Of a stretch of 61,815 nucleotides of DNA, positions 30,673-39,872 are shown in pieces. A model generated the notes under the pieces. It searched no databases. It saw only the letters and a program-made list of their open reading frames with translations, and was not told the origin of the DNA. The stretch is taken from IMG/VR virus record IMGVR_UViG_3300026116_000042, positions 1 to 61,815 of that record, one strand, 5' to 3'. The stretch's first letter is position 1. Every line of letters starts with the position of its first letter. A program made the position numbers and the translations under genes. This stretch comes from a virus.

Positions 30673-31324
30673 CTTTTCACTCGGCCCCGACCTTGTGCAA
30701 CACAAGAGTGGCGTTTCCGGAGAAAAAGTCAAGCCCATGACTGCTGAAGGTAAACTTCTGACACCTAAGCAGATTCGAGCTCGAGCTCGCCGTAAGCGTA
30801 AGCGAGGTGTTCATCTAACCGAGCAAGAAAAGCTAGTACTCTATCGTAAGCCCATCGAAGAATGGGACCTCGAAGAGCTCGCGCATGGACGTCCACGCAA
30901 TAGCAAGGGGTCGTTCAGCGGACCCAATCCTCAGTGGATCGATCGAGCGGTGCATGAGAAGTCAATGGAGATGTACACTGCGGTTGTTCGATCCCGCATT
31001 CGAGGGACGACAGTGACTGCGTTGGATGTTCTCACTGAACTGATGACTGATACCTCAGTTGATGAGAAGGGTAAGCCTTTCGTCCCTGCCTCTACTAAGG
31101 CTGACCTTGCCAAGTGGCTTGTTGAACACACTATCGGTAAGCCTACGCAGCGAATCGAATCTGATGTTTCGGTCAAGCTTCAGGGTATTCTTGGTCAAGT
31201 CATGGTAAATCCCACACAAGATGGTGGGTATGCCCCAGCACACTTCCCTGGCATTACAATGGCAATGGCAGATGGACCTGCCGATTACGAAGAAGAGGAT
31301 GATGGCGATGAGTCCGAGGGATAA
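30647..31324 (+). CDS. Putative small terminase subunit
   Basis: Protein of 225 residues. Seen: a basic stretch (RARARRKRKRG), ELAHGRPRNSKGSFSGPNPQWI, then a helical core with a late HTIGKPTQRIESDVSVKLQGIL, and an acidic tail. The GRP-N-GSF / GKP-Q-E pattern is what I associate with small terminase subunits or DNA-binding packaging proteins of actinophages. Placed 4.4 kb before the large subunit with lysis genes between. Start 30647 is uncertain; 30737 is possible. Confidence 0.5.
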   Translation: MPASPLTIDFSLGPDLVQHKSGVSGEKVKPMTAEGKLLTPKQIRARARRKRKRGVHLTEQEKLVLYRKPIEEWDLEELAHGRPRNSKGSFSGPNPQWIDRAVHEKSMEMYTAVVRSRIRGTTVTALDVLTELMTDTSVDEKGKPFVPASTKADLAKWLVEHTIGKPTQRIESDVSVKLQGILGQVMVNPTQDGGYAPAHFPGITMAMADGPADYEEEDDGDESEG

Positions 31325-31469
31325 GAGACATCTCGAGATTCTCCTTCAGCAGGAGAAGAGAAACTGGATGACACCCACTGAGGTATTCCAAAAGCTGATC
31401 AACTACCGGCTCTGGGACAATGAGAACCCGACGGGAGTTGTTCGCCATGGCCGCAAACGTCGCCGTTGA
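31308..31469 (+). CDS. Hypothetical basic protein (53 aa)
   Basis: ATG 31308 follows AGAGGA. MSPRDKRHLEILLQQEKRNW then MTPTEVFQKLINYRLWD; ends RHGRKRRR. Not recognised. Confidence 0.5.
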   Translation: MSPRDKRHLEILLQQEKRNWMTPTEVFQKLINYRLWDNENPTGVVRHGRKRRR

Positions 31470-31809
31470 TCCTGATGAGCCTTGTGCTGTCTGCGGCACC
31501 AAGAGGGATGAACATGGGGATAAGCACCATCAGTTCAGCCGCGATGGCCAGCTTATTCCAATTAAGCCTGGGGATCCGCCTAAGAACACGCCGCCTGCTG
31601 CTCGGGGGTCAGGCGAGTCGAAGCCGAACAACCCCCTCAAGAACGATCCCACTGCTCACGCCTTTGTTCGTCTTGTTGAGGTACTAAGCGGCAAAGGTTT
31701 GCTTAGCGTGGCTGAACATGGTTATATCTTCGGAGGTTTCTATGCATCTGATCCTGGACAACCTCAAGAAGGAACTTCTGAAGGTAGTACTCCTTCGAGC
31801 CCCCAATGA
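31447..31809 (+). CDS. Zinc-knuckle protein (120 aa)
   Basis: ATG 31447 after GGGAG. Seen: EPCAVCGTKRDEHGDKHHQF, a Cys2-His2-like small zinc site, then a Pro-rich linker and a helical end. Overlaps the JAMM gene by 68 bp. Confidence 0.55.
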   Translation: MAANVAVDPDEPCAVCGTKRDEHGDKHHQFSRDGQLIPIKPGDPPKNTPPAARGSGESKPNNPLKNDPTAHAFVRLVEVLSGKGLLSVAEHGYIFGGFYASDPGQPQEGTSEGSTPSSPQ

Positions 31810-32074
31810 GGCTGCTGGTGTTATTCTAAAAGATGGCACCGTAGTTGAGCTCCAAAACCTCTCAGATCATCCAGAGGATAGTTTCCTACTCGATCGCGCT
31901 GAGCTGGTGAAGTTGCTCCAATTCGAGAATGAACCCGAAGAAGTGACTTTGTGGCATTCTCATCCCAGCGGAGGTGTGGGACCAAGTCGAATTGACATGC
32001 AACAGAAGACCCCATTGAAATACCATCTAGTACTTTCTCTCGTGGAGGGAGATATTACTCCGACATGGTATTGA
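31742..32074 (+). CDS. JAMM/MPN metalloprotease-like protein
   Basis: Protein of 110 residues. Seen: the JAMM zinc motif HSHPSGGVGPSRID (His-x-His-Pro ... Asp, near residues 74-86) and a Glu (NEAAGVI) in the N-terminal helix as the general base. Known: JAMM domains cut isopeptide or peptide bonds; lambda tail protein K fuses one to an NlpC domain. Here it stands alone before the lysis genes. I infer a virion maturation or host-targeting protease. Ribosome site GGAGG. Confidence 0.75.
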   Translation: MHLILDNLKKELLKVVLLRAPNEAAGVILKDGTVVELQNLSDHPEDSFLLDRAELVKLLQFENEPEEVTLWHSHPSGGVGPSRIDMQQKTPLKYHLVLSLVEGDITPTWY

Positions 32075-32142
32075 GCTTCCTCGAAACCTGATATTATGGG
32101 TTCAGACTGGGATTCGCTTCCACACCAAGTTAGGTTAGTACA

Positions 32143-32625
32143 TTGCAGATCATTCGGGCAGTAACTAAGCTGTACGGCTTGAGCGTGTTCTCCCCTCTTG
32201 ACCCTGAGAAGGATCACCACCCCAATGAGACTTTGGCGGTTCTTTTCCATCGCACTGCGGCGACCTTGTATTTTCTCTACGCGATCTGGGGTTTGACTAC
32301 TACTTGGAGTGGAATCCCCACTCTCATCGAAGCCAATGGCGATATATGGCAGTTCTTCTTCAGTTTTGGGGTCTTCCTCATTTGCGTACCTGCTTGTATT
32401 GGGGCCACTTTCTTCCCTCATACTGCTCGGCTTGAGCTGTTCACCGGTAGCGGGTTCATTGCAGCCATAATCGTCTTCATGGCTTTTCAACTTAGCAGTG
32501 CTTTCCAGGACATTGCTCACTTCGGGGGTTTTGCTCTTCTTGCCACTATCCTGGTTGTTCCTCTGTCTCGGGGGATCATGATCTACCGTACGCTCATCAA
32601 GCAGGCGAAGGATAATGAAGAATAA
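32143..32625 (+). CDS. Four-helix membrane protein (160 aa)
   Basis: Four hydrophobic segments (about residues 35-58, 65-85, 98-118 and 125-148). I start at TTG 32143; no ATG is near. TAATG coupling to the next gene. Adjacent to the endolysin, so part of the lysis set or a host-membrane modifier. Confidence 0.55.
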   Translation: MQIIRAVTKLYGLSVFSPLDPEKDHHPNETLAVLFHRTAATLYFLYAIWGLTTTWSGIPTLIEANGDIWQFFFSFGVFLICVPACIGATFFPHTARLELFTGSGFIAAIIVFMAFQLSSAFQDIAHFGGFALLATILVVPLSRGIMIYRTLIKQAKDNEE

Positions 32626-33071
32626 TGGGGACTCTTCAGATAGTATTTACCATACTAGGGCTTGTTGGAACGTTTACCGGGCCTGCCGGTATTATCCTTT
32701 GGCTTCTTGGTAGAAAAGGGGCTAACAAGAAGCTAGACCTCGATGAACGAGGCACCAATCTTTCAGAATTTGAGGCTCTCAAGGTCGCATATAGAGAACA
32801 GGCTGACGAGGCTAAACAATCAGCAAAGGATGCTCAAACTGCAGCAGAGAAGGCCCAGAAAGCAGCCGAACAAGCTCAGGCTACCGCAACTACAGCCGCA
32901 AGAGACCTCAATGTAACTAACCAGAAGCTTGAGAGTCTTCGGAAACTCTTCCAGAGCATAGTCAAGCGATCCAACATCATCCTTAGTCCTGAGGAACAAG
33001 AGATTTTCGATAACACCGCTCCGATTATCCGCAAAGCTCGTCGAGTTTCATCCAGCCCCCAAACCTCCTGA
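32625..33071 (+). CDS. Membrane-anchored coiled-coil protein (148 aa)
   Basis: One N-terminal membrane helix (residues 5-28), then 75 residues of Ala/Gln/Lys heptads forming a coiled coil. The shape is like small spanin- or holin-associated proteins. Immediately upstream of the endolysin. Function inferred only from place. Confidence 0.55.
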   Translation: MGTLQIVFTILGLVGTFTGPAGIILWLLGRKGANKKLDLDERGTNLSEFEALKVAYREQADEAKQSAKDAQTAAEKAQKAAEQAQATATTAARDLNVTNQKLESLRKLFQSIVKRSNIILSPEEQEIFDNTAPIIRKARRVSSSPQTS

Positions 33072-33100
33072 GAGATTCAGGATAACAAAGGAGATAAAGA

Positions 33101-34102
33101 ATGACACTTCAAGGGATTGACATCAGTGGGTGGCAGAAGGGTATCAACCTTGCTGCTGTTCCTGCTGACTTCGTCATCATGAAGGCCACCGGAGGTAAGA
33201 GCGTCGTTGTCGGAGACTGCGACCGCCAGTACCAGCAGGCCAAGGCCGCCGGCAAGCTTCGTGGTGTTTACCACTTCGCCAAGGATGGTGGTCCCGCGAA
33301 TTCGGCAACTGTCGAGGCGGATCACTTCGTTCAGGCGACAAAGGGCTACCAGGATGGTGAAACTCTGTTGGTTCTCGACTTCGAGGCCGACGCAGTTTCT
33401 CTGGGTGCTGGGTGGGCTCATGAATGGCTCGCTCGAGTCTTGGCTCAGACCGGTATTCGGCCCCTGATCTACATGAGTGGATCGCTTGCCGGGCAAACTC
33501 AGTGGGATCCGGTGGTCAAGGACAGCTTCGGTCTCTGGGTGGCCAACTGGGGTTCCAATCCGGTAACTGGTCACGTCGCTGCTCCCGCTGTGAGCTCCGG
33601 TCGATGGCCGTTCGAGATCATGCGTCAGTACTCCAGCAACGGCACGCTGCCCGGTTATGGCGGACGACTTGACATGGACGTCTTCTACGGCGACCATTCG
33701 GTGTGGATGAAGTACGCCGCCAAGAACGGCCAGGTCGTCACTACTCCGCCCAGCACGCCGACCACTCCGGAACCGCCCGCTCCGCCGGCCAATGACATCG
33801 ACACGATCGCTCGCCAGGTCATCGCAGGTCAATGGGGTAATGGCAACGACCGCAAGGCTCGCCTGACTGCCGCCGGTTACGACTACGCGGCCGTTCAGGC
33901 TCATGTCAACATCCTTCTCGGAGTTCACGCTCCGGCACCCATGCACCAGACTTACACGGTGCAGCGAGGTGACACCCTCTCGGGAATCGCATCCCGTCTC
34001 CACATCGCCGGCGGATGGAACGCTCTCTACCAGGCGAACAAGGGTATCATCGGAAGCAATCCGAGTCTGATCAAGCCCGGTCAGAAACTGATTCTTCCGT
34101 AG
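33101..34102 (+). CDS. Endolysin: GH25 muramidase, CW_7 and LysM
   Basis: Peptidoglycan hydrolase of 333 residues for host lysis. Seen: GH25 muramidase domain 1-205 with GIDISGWQ at the start and the catalytic DFE (LVLDFEAD, near 93-95); a Pro/Thr linker; a CW_7 repeat 233-275 (ARQVIAGQWGNGNDRKARL); a C-terminal LysM 286-333 (YTVQRGDTLSGIA). Two different wall-binding modules in one enzyme. No signal peptide, so export needs the holin. GC-ending codons. Confidence 0.95.
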   Translation: MTLQGIDISGWQKGINLAAVPADFVIMKATGGKSVVVGDCDRQYQQAKAAGKLRGVYHFAKDGGPANSATVEADHFVQATKGYQDGETLLVLDFEADAVSLGAGWAHEWLARVLAQTGIRPLIYMSGSLAGQTQWDPVVKDSFGLWVANWGSNPVTGHVAAPAVSSGRWPFEIMRQYSSNGTLPGYGGRLDMDVFYGDHSVWMKYAAKNGQVVTTPPSTPTTPEPPAPPANDIDTIARQVIAGQWGNGNDRKARLTAAGYDYAAVQAHVNILLGVHAPAPMHQTYTVQRGDTLSGIASRLHIAGGWNALYQANKGIIGSNPSLIKPGQKLILP

Positions 34103-34124
34103 AGCCGCACAAGGAAGGAAACAC

Positions 34125-34556
34125 ATGAAGATCATCGAGATGGTCTCGCACGGCGGAGTCTTCGTCGATGCGGGCAATACGCTCACCACACAGCCGGCAT
34201 TCCCCCAGATCGTGAACACGATCACCTGGGTGGCTGTGCTGCAGATCATCGTCCTACCGATCCTGATCCCGGTGGCCACTGGCCTCTTGGCAAAGGCTCA
34301 TTGGTCGACGTTGGTCAAGCGACTCATCACGGGTGGCTTGGCTCTTGTCACCTCGGTCGGATCGGCGATCGTGGGAGCGGTCAGTACCAACACTCCGCTG
34401 GACATTGGAAGTATCATCTTCCAATGGGCACTCACATGGGGGGTGGCTGAGCTGGTGTACTACAAGCTCTACACCATTCCTGTGACGTCACAGACTGACC
34501 CGGATGGCAACAAGGCGACCATCGCTTCCATCCTGGCTGCCAAGGGCAACTCGTGA
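34125..34556 (+). CDS. Holin (candidate)
   Basis: Protein of 143 residues directly after the endolysin, with about three membrane segments (residues 30-55, 68-87, 95-115) and a charged tail. This is the plan of actinophage holins, which form the hole that frees the endolysin. Ribosome site AAGGAAGG. Confidence 0.7.
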   Translation: MKIIEMVSHGGVFVDAGNTLTTQPAFPQIVNTITWVAVLQIIVLPILIPVATGLLAKAHWSTLVKRLITGGLALVTSVGSAIVGAVSTNTPLDIGSIIFQWALTWGVAELVYYKLYTIPVTSQTDPDGNKATIASILAAKGNS

Positions 34557-34633
34557 ATGAGGTCGACTCAGTGGGCGGTTATGCCGTCCCCGTCGATCCC
34601 ATGGACGATTTGCAGTGTGACAGCTGCCAGTAG
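34553..34633 (+). CDS. Micro-protein (26 aa)
   Basis: GTG 34553 overlaps the holin stop. Sequence VNEVDSVGGYAVPVDPMDD then CDSCQ. The coupled start and the CxxC end are the only evidence. Confidence 0.42.
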   Translation: MNEVDSVGGYAVPVDPMDDLQCDSCQ

Positions 34634-34646
34634 GAGGTGATCCTCA

Positions 34647-34708
34647 TCTACCAACGGGGGCCCGAACGCTTGAACCTACTCCCAGGCGCTCGGGCCCTCA
34701 GCGGTAGA
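34647..34708 (+). terminator. Large hairpin terminator after the lysis genes
   Basis: Outer stem TCTACC/GGTAGA (34647/34703) and inner stem GGGCCCGA/TCGGGCCC (34658/34690). Followed by a fresh ribosome site. Confidence 0.68.
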
Positions 34709-34725
34709 CCAACATAAGGAATACA

Positions 34726-35001
34726 ATGTTAGTTGCACTTCGCATGCCAGGTAGTAGCACAATGGTGGACGATGAAGCGGTTGGCAACTTGTTCAATGAC
34801 CAGAGCACAAGTGGTCGTCAGATCAAGATCATCGACTTTGCTCGGGATGAAGAAGGTCTTGCCCTCTACCCAAGCAATGGTAACTCCGATGAGCCTCAGT
34901 ATGAGGCAGAAGTTACCAAACACAACAACAGCAACCTCATTGGTCGCCATTCAACAGTGAAGGCCTCCACACTCGAAAAGAGCTACCTCCCAAATGAGTA
35001 A
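34726..35001 (+). CDS. Hypothetical protein (91 aa)
   Basis: AAGGAATACA ribosome site. Beta-like N-terminus, then Asn/Ser-rich linker. Not recognised. Confidence 0.52.
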   Translation: MLVALRMPGSSTMVDDEAVGNLFNDQSTSGRQIKIIDFARDEEGLALYPSNGNSDEPQYEAEVTKHNNSNLIGRHSTVKASTLEKSYLPNE

Positions 35002-35290
35002 TGGCAAGCCTGGTGATGTCATCGTCAACGAGGGCGGAACACTTTGGGCATTCTGGTGCCCTGGGTGTGCAACTGCCCACGGAATCGATGTCAAGCCGGG
35101 TGGATGGACTTTTGATGGTAATACCAAGAGGCCAACGATTGGTGGTTCGATCCTTGTGCTGGGACCCAAACGCTGTCATTCAATTGTGACTGATGGTGTG
35201 ATAGATTTCCTCGTCGACACCGACGGGATGATGGCAAACACCCAAATGGAGTTGCCAGAGTGGCCATTCCTGAGAAAGAAGGACTTCTGA
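34994..35290 (+). CDS. DUF6527-like protein
   Basis: Protein of 98 residues. Seen: FWCPGCATAHGI, WTFDGNTKRPTIGGSI, CHSIV and a C-terminal aromatic/acidic end: the blocks of the phage DUF6527 family, probably a zinc-containing beta domain. Function not established. Overlaps the genes before and after. Confidence 0.65.
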   Translation: MSNGKPGDVIVNEGGTLWAFWCPGCATAHGIDVKPGGWTFDGNTKRPTIGGSILVLGPKRCHSIVTDGVIDFLVDTDGMMANTQMELPEWPFLRKKDF

Positions 35291-35583
35291 TGGCTGGTGT
35301 GGAGGATCGTGGCGAATACAATGGTGGCGGCCCGATGCCGAACACCGTTTTTCCAAAGGGGAACGATGCCCTAACTCCATCGGATAAACTTCGACTTCAG
35401 TCCATCACTGGACAGGAAGAGGATTCTCGAGCTCCCGTTGATCCCTATTTCTGGCAGGGCGGTACTCTCGAGAAGATGGATGATTACAAGCGGCAAGCGA
35501 TCGCAGACTCGAGGGCAAGGGAGTCGGCAGAACAAGCTCGATCGCGAGCAGAAGTGGACCGCTATAAAGAGACTCAATATTGA
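35290..35583 (+). CDS. Hypothetical protein (97 aa)
   Basis: TGATG coupling, ribosome site AAGGA. Disordered Gly/Pro-rich first half, then a charged helix (KRQAIADSRARESAEQARSR). Not recognised; just before the terminase promoter. Confidence 0.52.
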   Translation: MAGVEDRGEYNGGGPMPNTVFPKGNDALTPSDKLRLQSITGQEEDSRAPVDPYFWQGGTLEKMDDYKRQAIADSRARESAEQARSRAEVDRYKETQY

Positions 35584-35609
35584 GGTCGCGCGCAATCATC
35601 GATTAGCAT
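35580..35609 (+). promoter_or_regulatory. Promoter of the terminase/head operon
   Basis: TTGAGG (35580-35585), 18 bp, TAGCAT (35604-35609); leader of about 80 bases with AAAGGAG. A GCGCAATCAT motif lies in the spacer. Confidence 0.6.
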
Positions 35610-35691
35610 GACCTCAGGAGTCTCAGTTTGCTCCTAAATCGCTCAGCACAATCGTGACGGGCATTTACTCGATCATGCGAAAGGAGTTGTC

Positions 35692-37086
35692 ATGGCGCTT
35701 CCAGAGCTCAATGGCAAGGTCTTTCGCAAGGACAAATACTTCGAGCTGACGGGCTATCATCCACACGATGCTCAGAAGCTAGCGCACTACGATTCCACTC
35801 GCCATCGTGTCCTTAGTAATGGTCGACGATGGGGTAAGACCATGTTCGGTGGCAAAGAGATGGAAACGCTCGGGTTCTTGAAGAACTGGCGCGGTGAGCC
35901 GATGCGTGGCTGGATCATTGGCCCCGAATATACTGACGCTGAGAAGGAATTCCGCGTCATCTACGACTCATTCAAGAAACTCGGTATTGACCAGGTATCT
36001 AACAAGTTCCTGAACAATACTGAGAATGGCAACATGCACATCCAGACCAACTGGGGATTTGACCTTGAGTGTCGATCTGCTCGACACCCGGAAAGCCTCG
36101 TTGGTGAAGGTCTTGACTTTGTGCTATTAGCTGAGGCTGGTCGCCATCGTCGACGAACCTTTACAGAGTATGTGCGACCTGCTCTCTCTGACAAGCGCGG
36201 TATCTCCATGATGACCGGAGTGCCTGAAGATGCTAGCGAGATGTCACTGCTTTACTGGGGCTACTATCGAGGTCAGGATGAAAACTTCCCTCTTTGGAAG
36301 TCTTGGCAGATGCCCTCATGGACAAACACAATCGTTTTCCCTGGTGGTCGTAACGATCCGGAAATTCTCGAGGCCGAGTCTGACCTGACCGAAGACGAGT
36401 TCCGTCGGCAGTATGGTGGTGAGTTCATTCTCAAGCGCGGTCGCGTTATGAAGGAGTGGGATGACGACCTTCACATTGGCGATTACAAGTACAATGTTGA
36501 CTGGCCTCTCTTTGCTGCAGTTGACTACGGGTATCGCAACGACTGGGTTTGGCTCTGGATTCAGCTTGACCCCATGACTAAAGAAGTTTACGTCATTGGT
36601 GAGCATAGGTGGAGAGAAACTGACACCGAGATGGTTGCTCAACAGATGAAGGATCATTACTGGATGAGCAAGTTGCTTGCTATCTATGTCGACCCTTCTT
36701 CACCGGATGACGCGGCAATTCTTCGTCGCCACCTCGGGGTTCAGACCCGAAACAACACTGGTGGGGAAATCAACGCTCGTCTGCAGTTGATCCGAGCAGC
36801 ACTGAAGTTGAGACCGGAATATTTGCCTGACGATCACCCAGAGAAGCACCCGGGCCTGGTCGTAGATCGAACTTGCACGAAGCTCATTTGGGAAATGCGA
36901 GAAGGCTATCGTTGGCCTGAAAATCATAACGATATGAAGAACAATAGTGAGATTCCGATGGATTCGGATAACCATGGACCAGAAGCACTAGGACGGTTCT
37001 TCAAGGGGCACATGGAGCAGTTTTCAACTTCTGGTGCACGCACCAGTAGACAAAGTCGAATTACAGCGAGGAGACGAGCAGCATAA
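35692..37086 (+). CDS. terL: Large terminase subunit
   Basis: DNA packaging motor, 464 residues. Seen: ATPase with Walker A GRRWGKT (near 44-50) and Walker B LDFVLLAEAG (near 141-150); nuclease domain with AAVDYGYRND (near 274) and YVDPSSPDDA (near 332), which carry the metal-binding Asp residues. Acts at the portal to cut and pump DNA. TAATG coupling to the portal gene. Confidence 0.93.
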   Translation: MALPELNGKVFRKDKYFELTGYHPHDAQKLAHYDSTRHRVLSNGRRWGKTMFGGKEMETLGFLKNWRGEPMRGWIIGPEYTDAEKEFRVIYDSFKKLGIDQVSNKFLNNTENGNMHIQTNWGFDLECRSARHPESLVGEGLDFVLLAEAGRHRRRTFTEYVRPALSDKRGISMMTGVPEDASEMSLLYWGYYRGQDENFPLWKSWQMPSWTNTIVFPGGRNDPEILEAESDLTEDEFRRQYGGEFILKRGRVMKEWDDDLHIGDYKYNVDWPLFAAVDYGYRNDWVWLWIQLDPMTKEVYVIGEHRWRETDTEMVAQQMKDHYWMSKLLAIYVDPSSPDDAAILRRHLGVQTRNNTGGEINARLQLIRAALKLRPEYLPDDHPEKHPGLVVDRTCTKLIWEMREGYRWPENHNDMKNNSEIPMDSDNHGPEALGRFFKGHMEQFSTSGARTSRQSRITARRRAA

Positions 37087-38660
37087 TGGCTGACTGGAAT
37101 CAGTGGTCCTCGATCAAGAGCATTGGTGGTAGCATGCCCGGGATGGGCTGGATGCCGGCGGATGACCAGGATCGAGTACTGGCATACATCAAGTACGACC
37201 AGATGTACTGGAATGATCCGCGGCAATACAGCCTGCGTGTCCTCGACGGCGAGCAGCCCCTGTACATCCCGAATGCGCGCACAGTGGTCGATACGACCGC
37301 TCACTACCTTCTCAAGGGTCTTACCCTTACCGCGGAGAATGCCTCGGATAAGAAGCAGCTCGATGACTTCTTGAAGCGAGAGGCTTTCTACTCCCGTTTT
37401 GCGGCCGCTAAGGTAACTGGAGTCGCTCGAGGTGACTTTGTCTTCCACATGACTGCGAATCCGAAGAAGCAATCTGGCAGTCGAATTTCGCTCAACTCGG
37501 TAGAACCCGGATCGGTATTTCCGATTTGGGACCCTGATATGCCAAGCACGATGATCGGCTGTCACCTCGCTACTCTCTGGGAGAACCCAGATGATCCGTA
37601 CGCGACTTATATGCGCCGGTTGACGTATCGGATCGATGAATCGACAGGTCAGCGACGGATCAGTCGAGTCGAGGTCATCATCAAGATCGACAACAACCAG
37701 TGGACGCCTAAGGCAGAGATTGTCAAGACAACACTGCCATTCGGTTTCCTCGATCCACGCATCGATCAGATTCCCATCTTCTGGTTCCAGAACCGGCACT
37801 GGGATGGTGAAGACTTCGGTTCAAGTGATCTTCGTGGTCTTGAGGCCATTATGATGACGGTCAGCCAGGGAGCTACTGATGTCACGGCCTCACTTGCCCT
37901 GGAAGGCTTGGGCGTCTACGCAACTGATGGCGGTCGCCCCGTCATCCAGAATGCCGATGGTACTACCAGCGAGACTGACTGGGAGGTTGCCCCCGGCCGA
38001 GTCATGGAAGTTCCTAGTGGCGCTTACTTCAGGCGAGTAGAGGGTGTGGGATCTATTACGCCTGCGGTCGACCAGATCACTTACCTCGAAGATAAGATCC
38101 ATGAAGCCACTGGACTTGGTCAGGTTGCCTTGGGTACCCTTGACCCGGTGAGTGCTGCATCTGGTATTGCTCTCTCGATCAAGTTCTTGCCGACCCTTGC
38201 AAAGATTGAGACTCGAGACCAGCAAGGTATCGACATTCTCACTCAATTGTTCTACAACTGGAAGACGTGGATGGCCGTTTTCGAGCAAGTAACAATTTCG
38301 GGTGATATTGTTCCCTCAATCGGGGATAAACTCCCGACCGATAGGGTTGCGAAGCTCAATGAGTTGAACAACATGAAGGACCGCAACGTTATCTCGGCAG
38401 AATTCTACCGTCAGGAGATGGAGAAGCTGGGGTACAAATTCCCGTCCGACATTGCAACTCAGATTCAAGCTGACATCGACGCGGAGACCGCGGCGAAGAA
38501 GGCAGCACAACCTGATCCGGCACCACAACAGAATTCCCCCGGCGACGTGACGTCGACCGATGGGAGTACGCTCCCGGTAAAGAACGAGAGCAACAATGCT
38601 AAGAAGCCGAACGAAAGCTCGGGGACTGAGGCAGTCAACAAAAAGACGCGGGATGCGTAG
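37086..38660 (+). CDS. Portal protein
   Basis: Protein of 524 residues, SPP1-gp6/Phage_prot_Gp6 type: dodecameric ring at the head vertex. Seen: long helical stem region (VDQITYLEDKIHEATGLGQVAL then a leucine-rich helix) and a low-complexity Ala/Lys/Pro tail. Size, place between terminase and scaffold, and pattern all fit. Confidence 0.9.
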   Translation: MADWNQWSSIKSIGGSMPGMGWMPADDQDRVLAYIKYDQMYWNDPRQYSLRVLDGEQPLYIPNARTVVDTTAHYLLKGLTLTAENASDKKQLDDFLKREAFYSRFAAAKVTGVARGDFVFHMTANPKKQSGSRISLNSVEPGSVFPIWDPDMPSTMIGCHLATLWENPDDPYATYMRRLTYRIDESTGQRRISRVEVIIKIDNNQWTPKAEIVKTTLPFGFLDPRIDQIPIFWFQNRHWDGEDFGSSDLRGLEAIMMTVSQGATDVTASLALEGLGVYATDGGRPVIQNADGTTSETDWEVAPGRVMEVPSGAYFRRVEGVGSITPAVDQITYLEDKIHEATGLGQVALGTLDPVSAASGIALSIKFLPTLAKIETRDQQGIDILTQLFYNWKTWMAVFEQVTISGDIVPSIGDKLPTDRVAKLNELNNMKDRNVISAEFYRQEMEKLGYKFPSDIATQIQADIDAETAAKKAAQPDPAPQQNSPGDVTSTDGSTLPVKNESNNAKKPNESSGTEAVNKKTRDA

Positions 38661-38672
38661 GAAGGTTACACA

Positions 38673-39371
38673 ATGGACATCACCGAACGCTGCACGTACC
38701 TCGACAAGTTTCCGGTTCTAATCTTCGGTCACGAAGACCCACCGAAGCCTGCCGATCCGAAGCCCAAGCCGAAGGAAGAGGAAGTCCCTCCGAAGGAGGA
38801 TGACGACCCCGACGAAGACGAGGACGAGGATGATGACGAGGATGAGCACGATGACAAAGACGACCCGAAGACAAAGGGTCTGAGGTCAGCCCTCGCCAAA
38901 GAGCGCGCCGCAGCAAAGGCGAATGCTCGAGAACTGAAGAAGCTCCAGAAGGAAAAGGCTGAGCGGGAGCTCGCTGGAAAGTCCGAGTCGGAGCAGGAGA
39001 AGGCCAAGCGCGAAGCCGCAGAAAGTAAGCTGACGAAGCTTGCTGAAGGGTTCAAGCGCACTGCGGTCACCTCCGCCATCGAGAAAGCTGCCGCGAAGGC
39101 TGGCTTCATCGACACCCAAGATGCCGTCGACGCTCTGATCAACTCCGATGACCTCGGTGTGGAACAGGATGAAGACGACCCCTCGGATGTGACGATCGAT
39201 CCCAAGTCCATCGAGAAGGCTGTCAAGGCACTCGCCACCAAGAAGCCGCACTTCCTGAAGTCCGGTACCGAAGATGGTGAACCGACCGGTGGTCAGTTCG
39301 GTGGGTCCAAGCAGAAGAAGCCCACGGGTGACGAGGAAATCCTCGCCAAGTACCCCTCGCTTCGTCGGTAA
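38673..39371 (+). CDS. Scaffolding-like protein
   Basis: Protein of 232 residues: a Pro/Lys then Asp/Glu-rich N-terminal third, a long charged helix (about residues 70-125) and a C-terminal folded part ending ILAKYPSLRR. Typical capsid-assembly scaffold, directly before decoration and capsid genes. Ribosome site AAGG. Confidence 0.78.
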   Translation: MDITERCTYLDKFPVLIFGHEDPPKPADPKPKPKEEEVPPKEDDDPDEDEDEDDDEDEHDDKDDPKTKGLRSALAKERAAAKANARELKKLQKEKAERELAGKSESEQEKAKREAAESKLTKLAEGFKRTAVTSAIEKAAAKAGFIDTQDAVDALINSDDLGVEQDEDDPSDVTIDPKSIEKAVKALATKKPHFLKSGTEDGEPTGGQFGGSKQKKPTGDEEILAKYPSLRR

Positions 39372-39410
39372 CCACCAAGCCAAACAACCATCACTCAAGA
39401 AGGGCAAGAA

Positions 39411-39872
39411 ATGGCCAGGTACGATAAGTACGATCCCATCTCTGGTGGCTTCCGCGCACGTCTCAACGCCGCGCTGACGCTCACCAACGGGAGCTTCATG
39501 GGTGGCGTTTCCCTCAACGCCAGCGGCCGAGTGGTCGTGGGCAGCGCAGGTCAGTCCGGTCCGGTCGGTCTTCTCGTGAAGAACGTCGCCCGCGGTCCGG
39601 TCGGCCAGTGGGGCACGGCACTCAACGGCGGCACTCCCAACCAGAATGCACCGATTGGTGCTCGGGTGGGCGACGTTGTCGACATCATGACCAGCGGCGA
39701 GATCGTCGACCTGGATCCCGCGGTGTTCGTCGCGGGTTCGAAGGTCTGGGCGAAGGCCGATGGCACTCTCGAGGTCGGCGCGGGTTCTGCCGGCAGCTTC
39801 CAGGTCGGCTGGACGGTCGAGGCGGGACGCCTGATCGTGCGAATTGCGGCAGCGACCGCGGTTCACGCGTAA
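39411..39872 (+). CDS. Capsid decoration-like protein
   Basis: Protein of 153 residues, beta-rich and Gly/Ala/Val-rich, with repeated VxxGS/GxVGD patterns as in DUF2190-like head proteins. High GC-ending codons like the capsid gene, so made in large amounts. Placed just before the major capsid gene. Confidence 0.6.
   Translation: MARYDKYDPISGGFRARLNAALTLTNGSFMGGVSLNASGRVVVGSAGQSGPVGLLVKNVARGPVGQWGTALNGGTPNQNAPIGARVGDVVDIMTSGEIVDLDPAVFVAGSKVWAKADGTLEVGAGSAGSFQVGWTVEAGRLIVRIAAATAVHA

Noticed and set aside
33077-34279. 400-codon minus-strand frame opposite the endolysin
   Set aside because: The plus strand encodes clear GH25, CW_7 and LysM domains; this is a codon-bias shadow.
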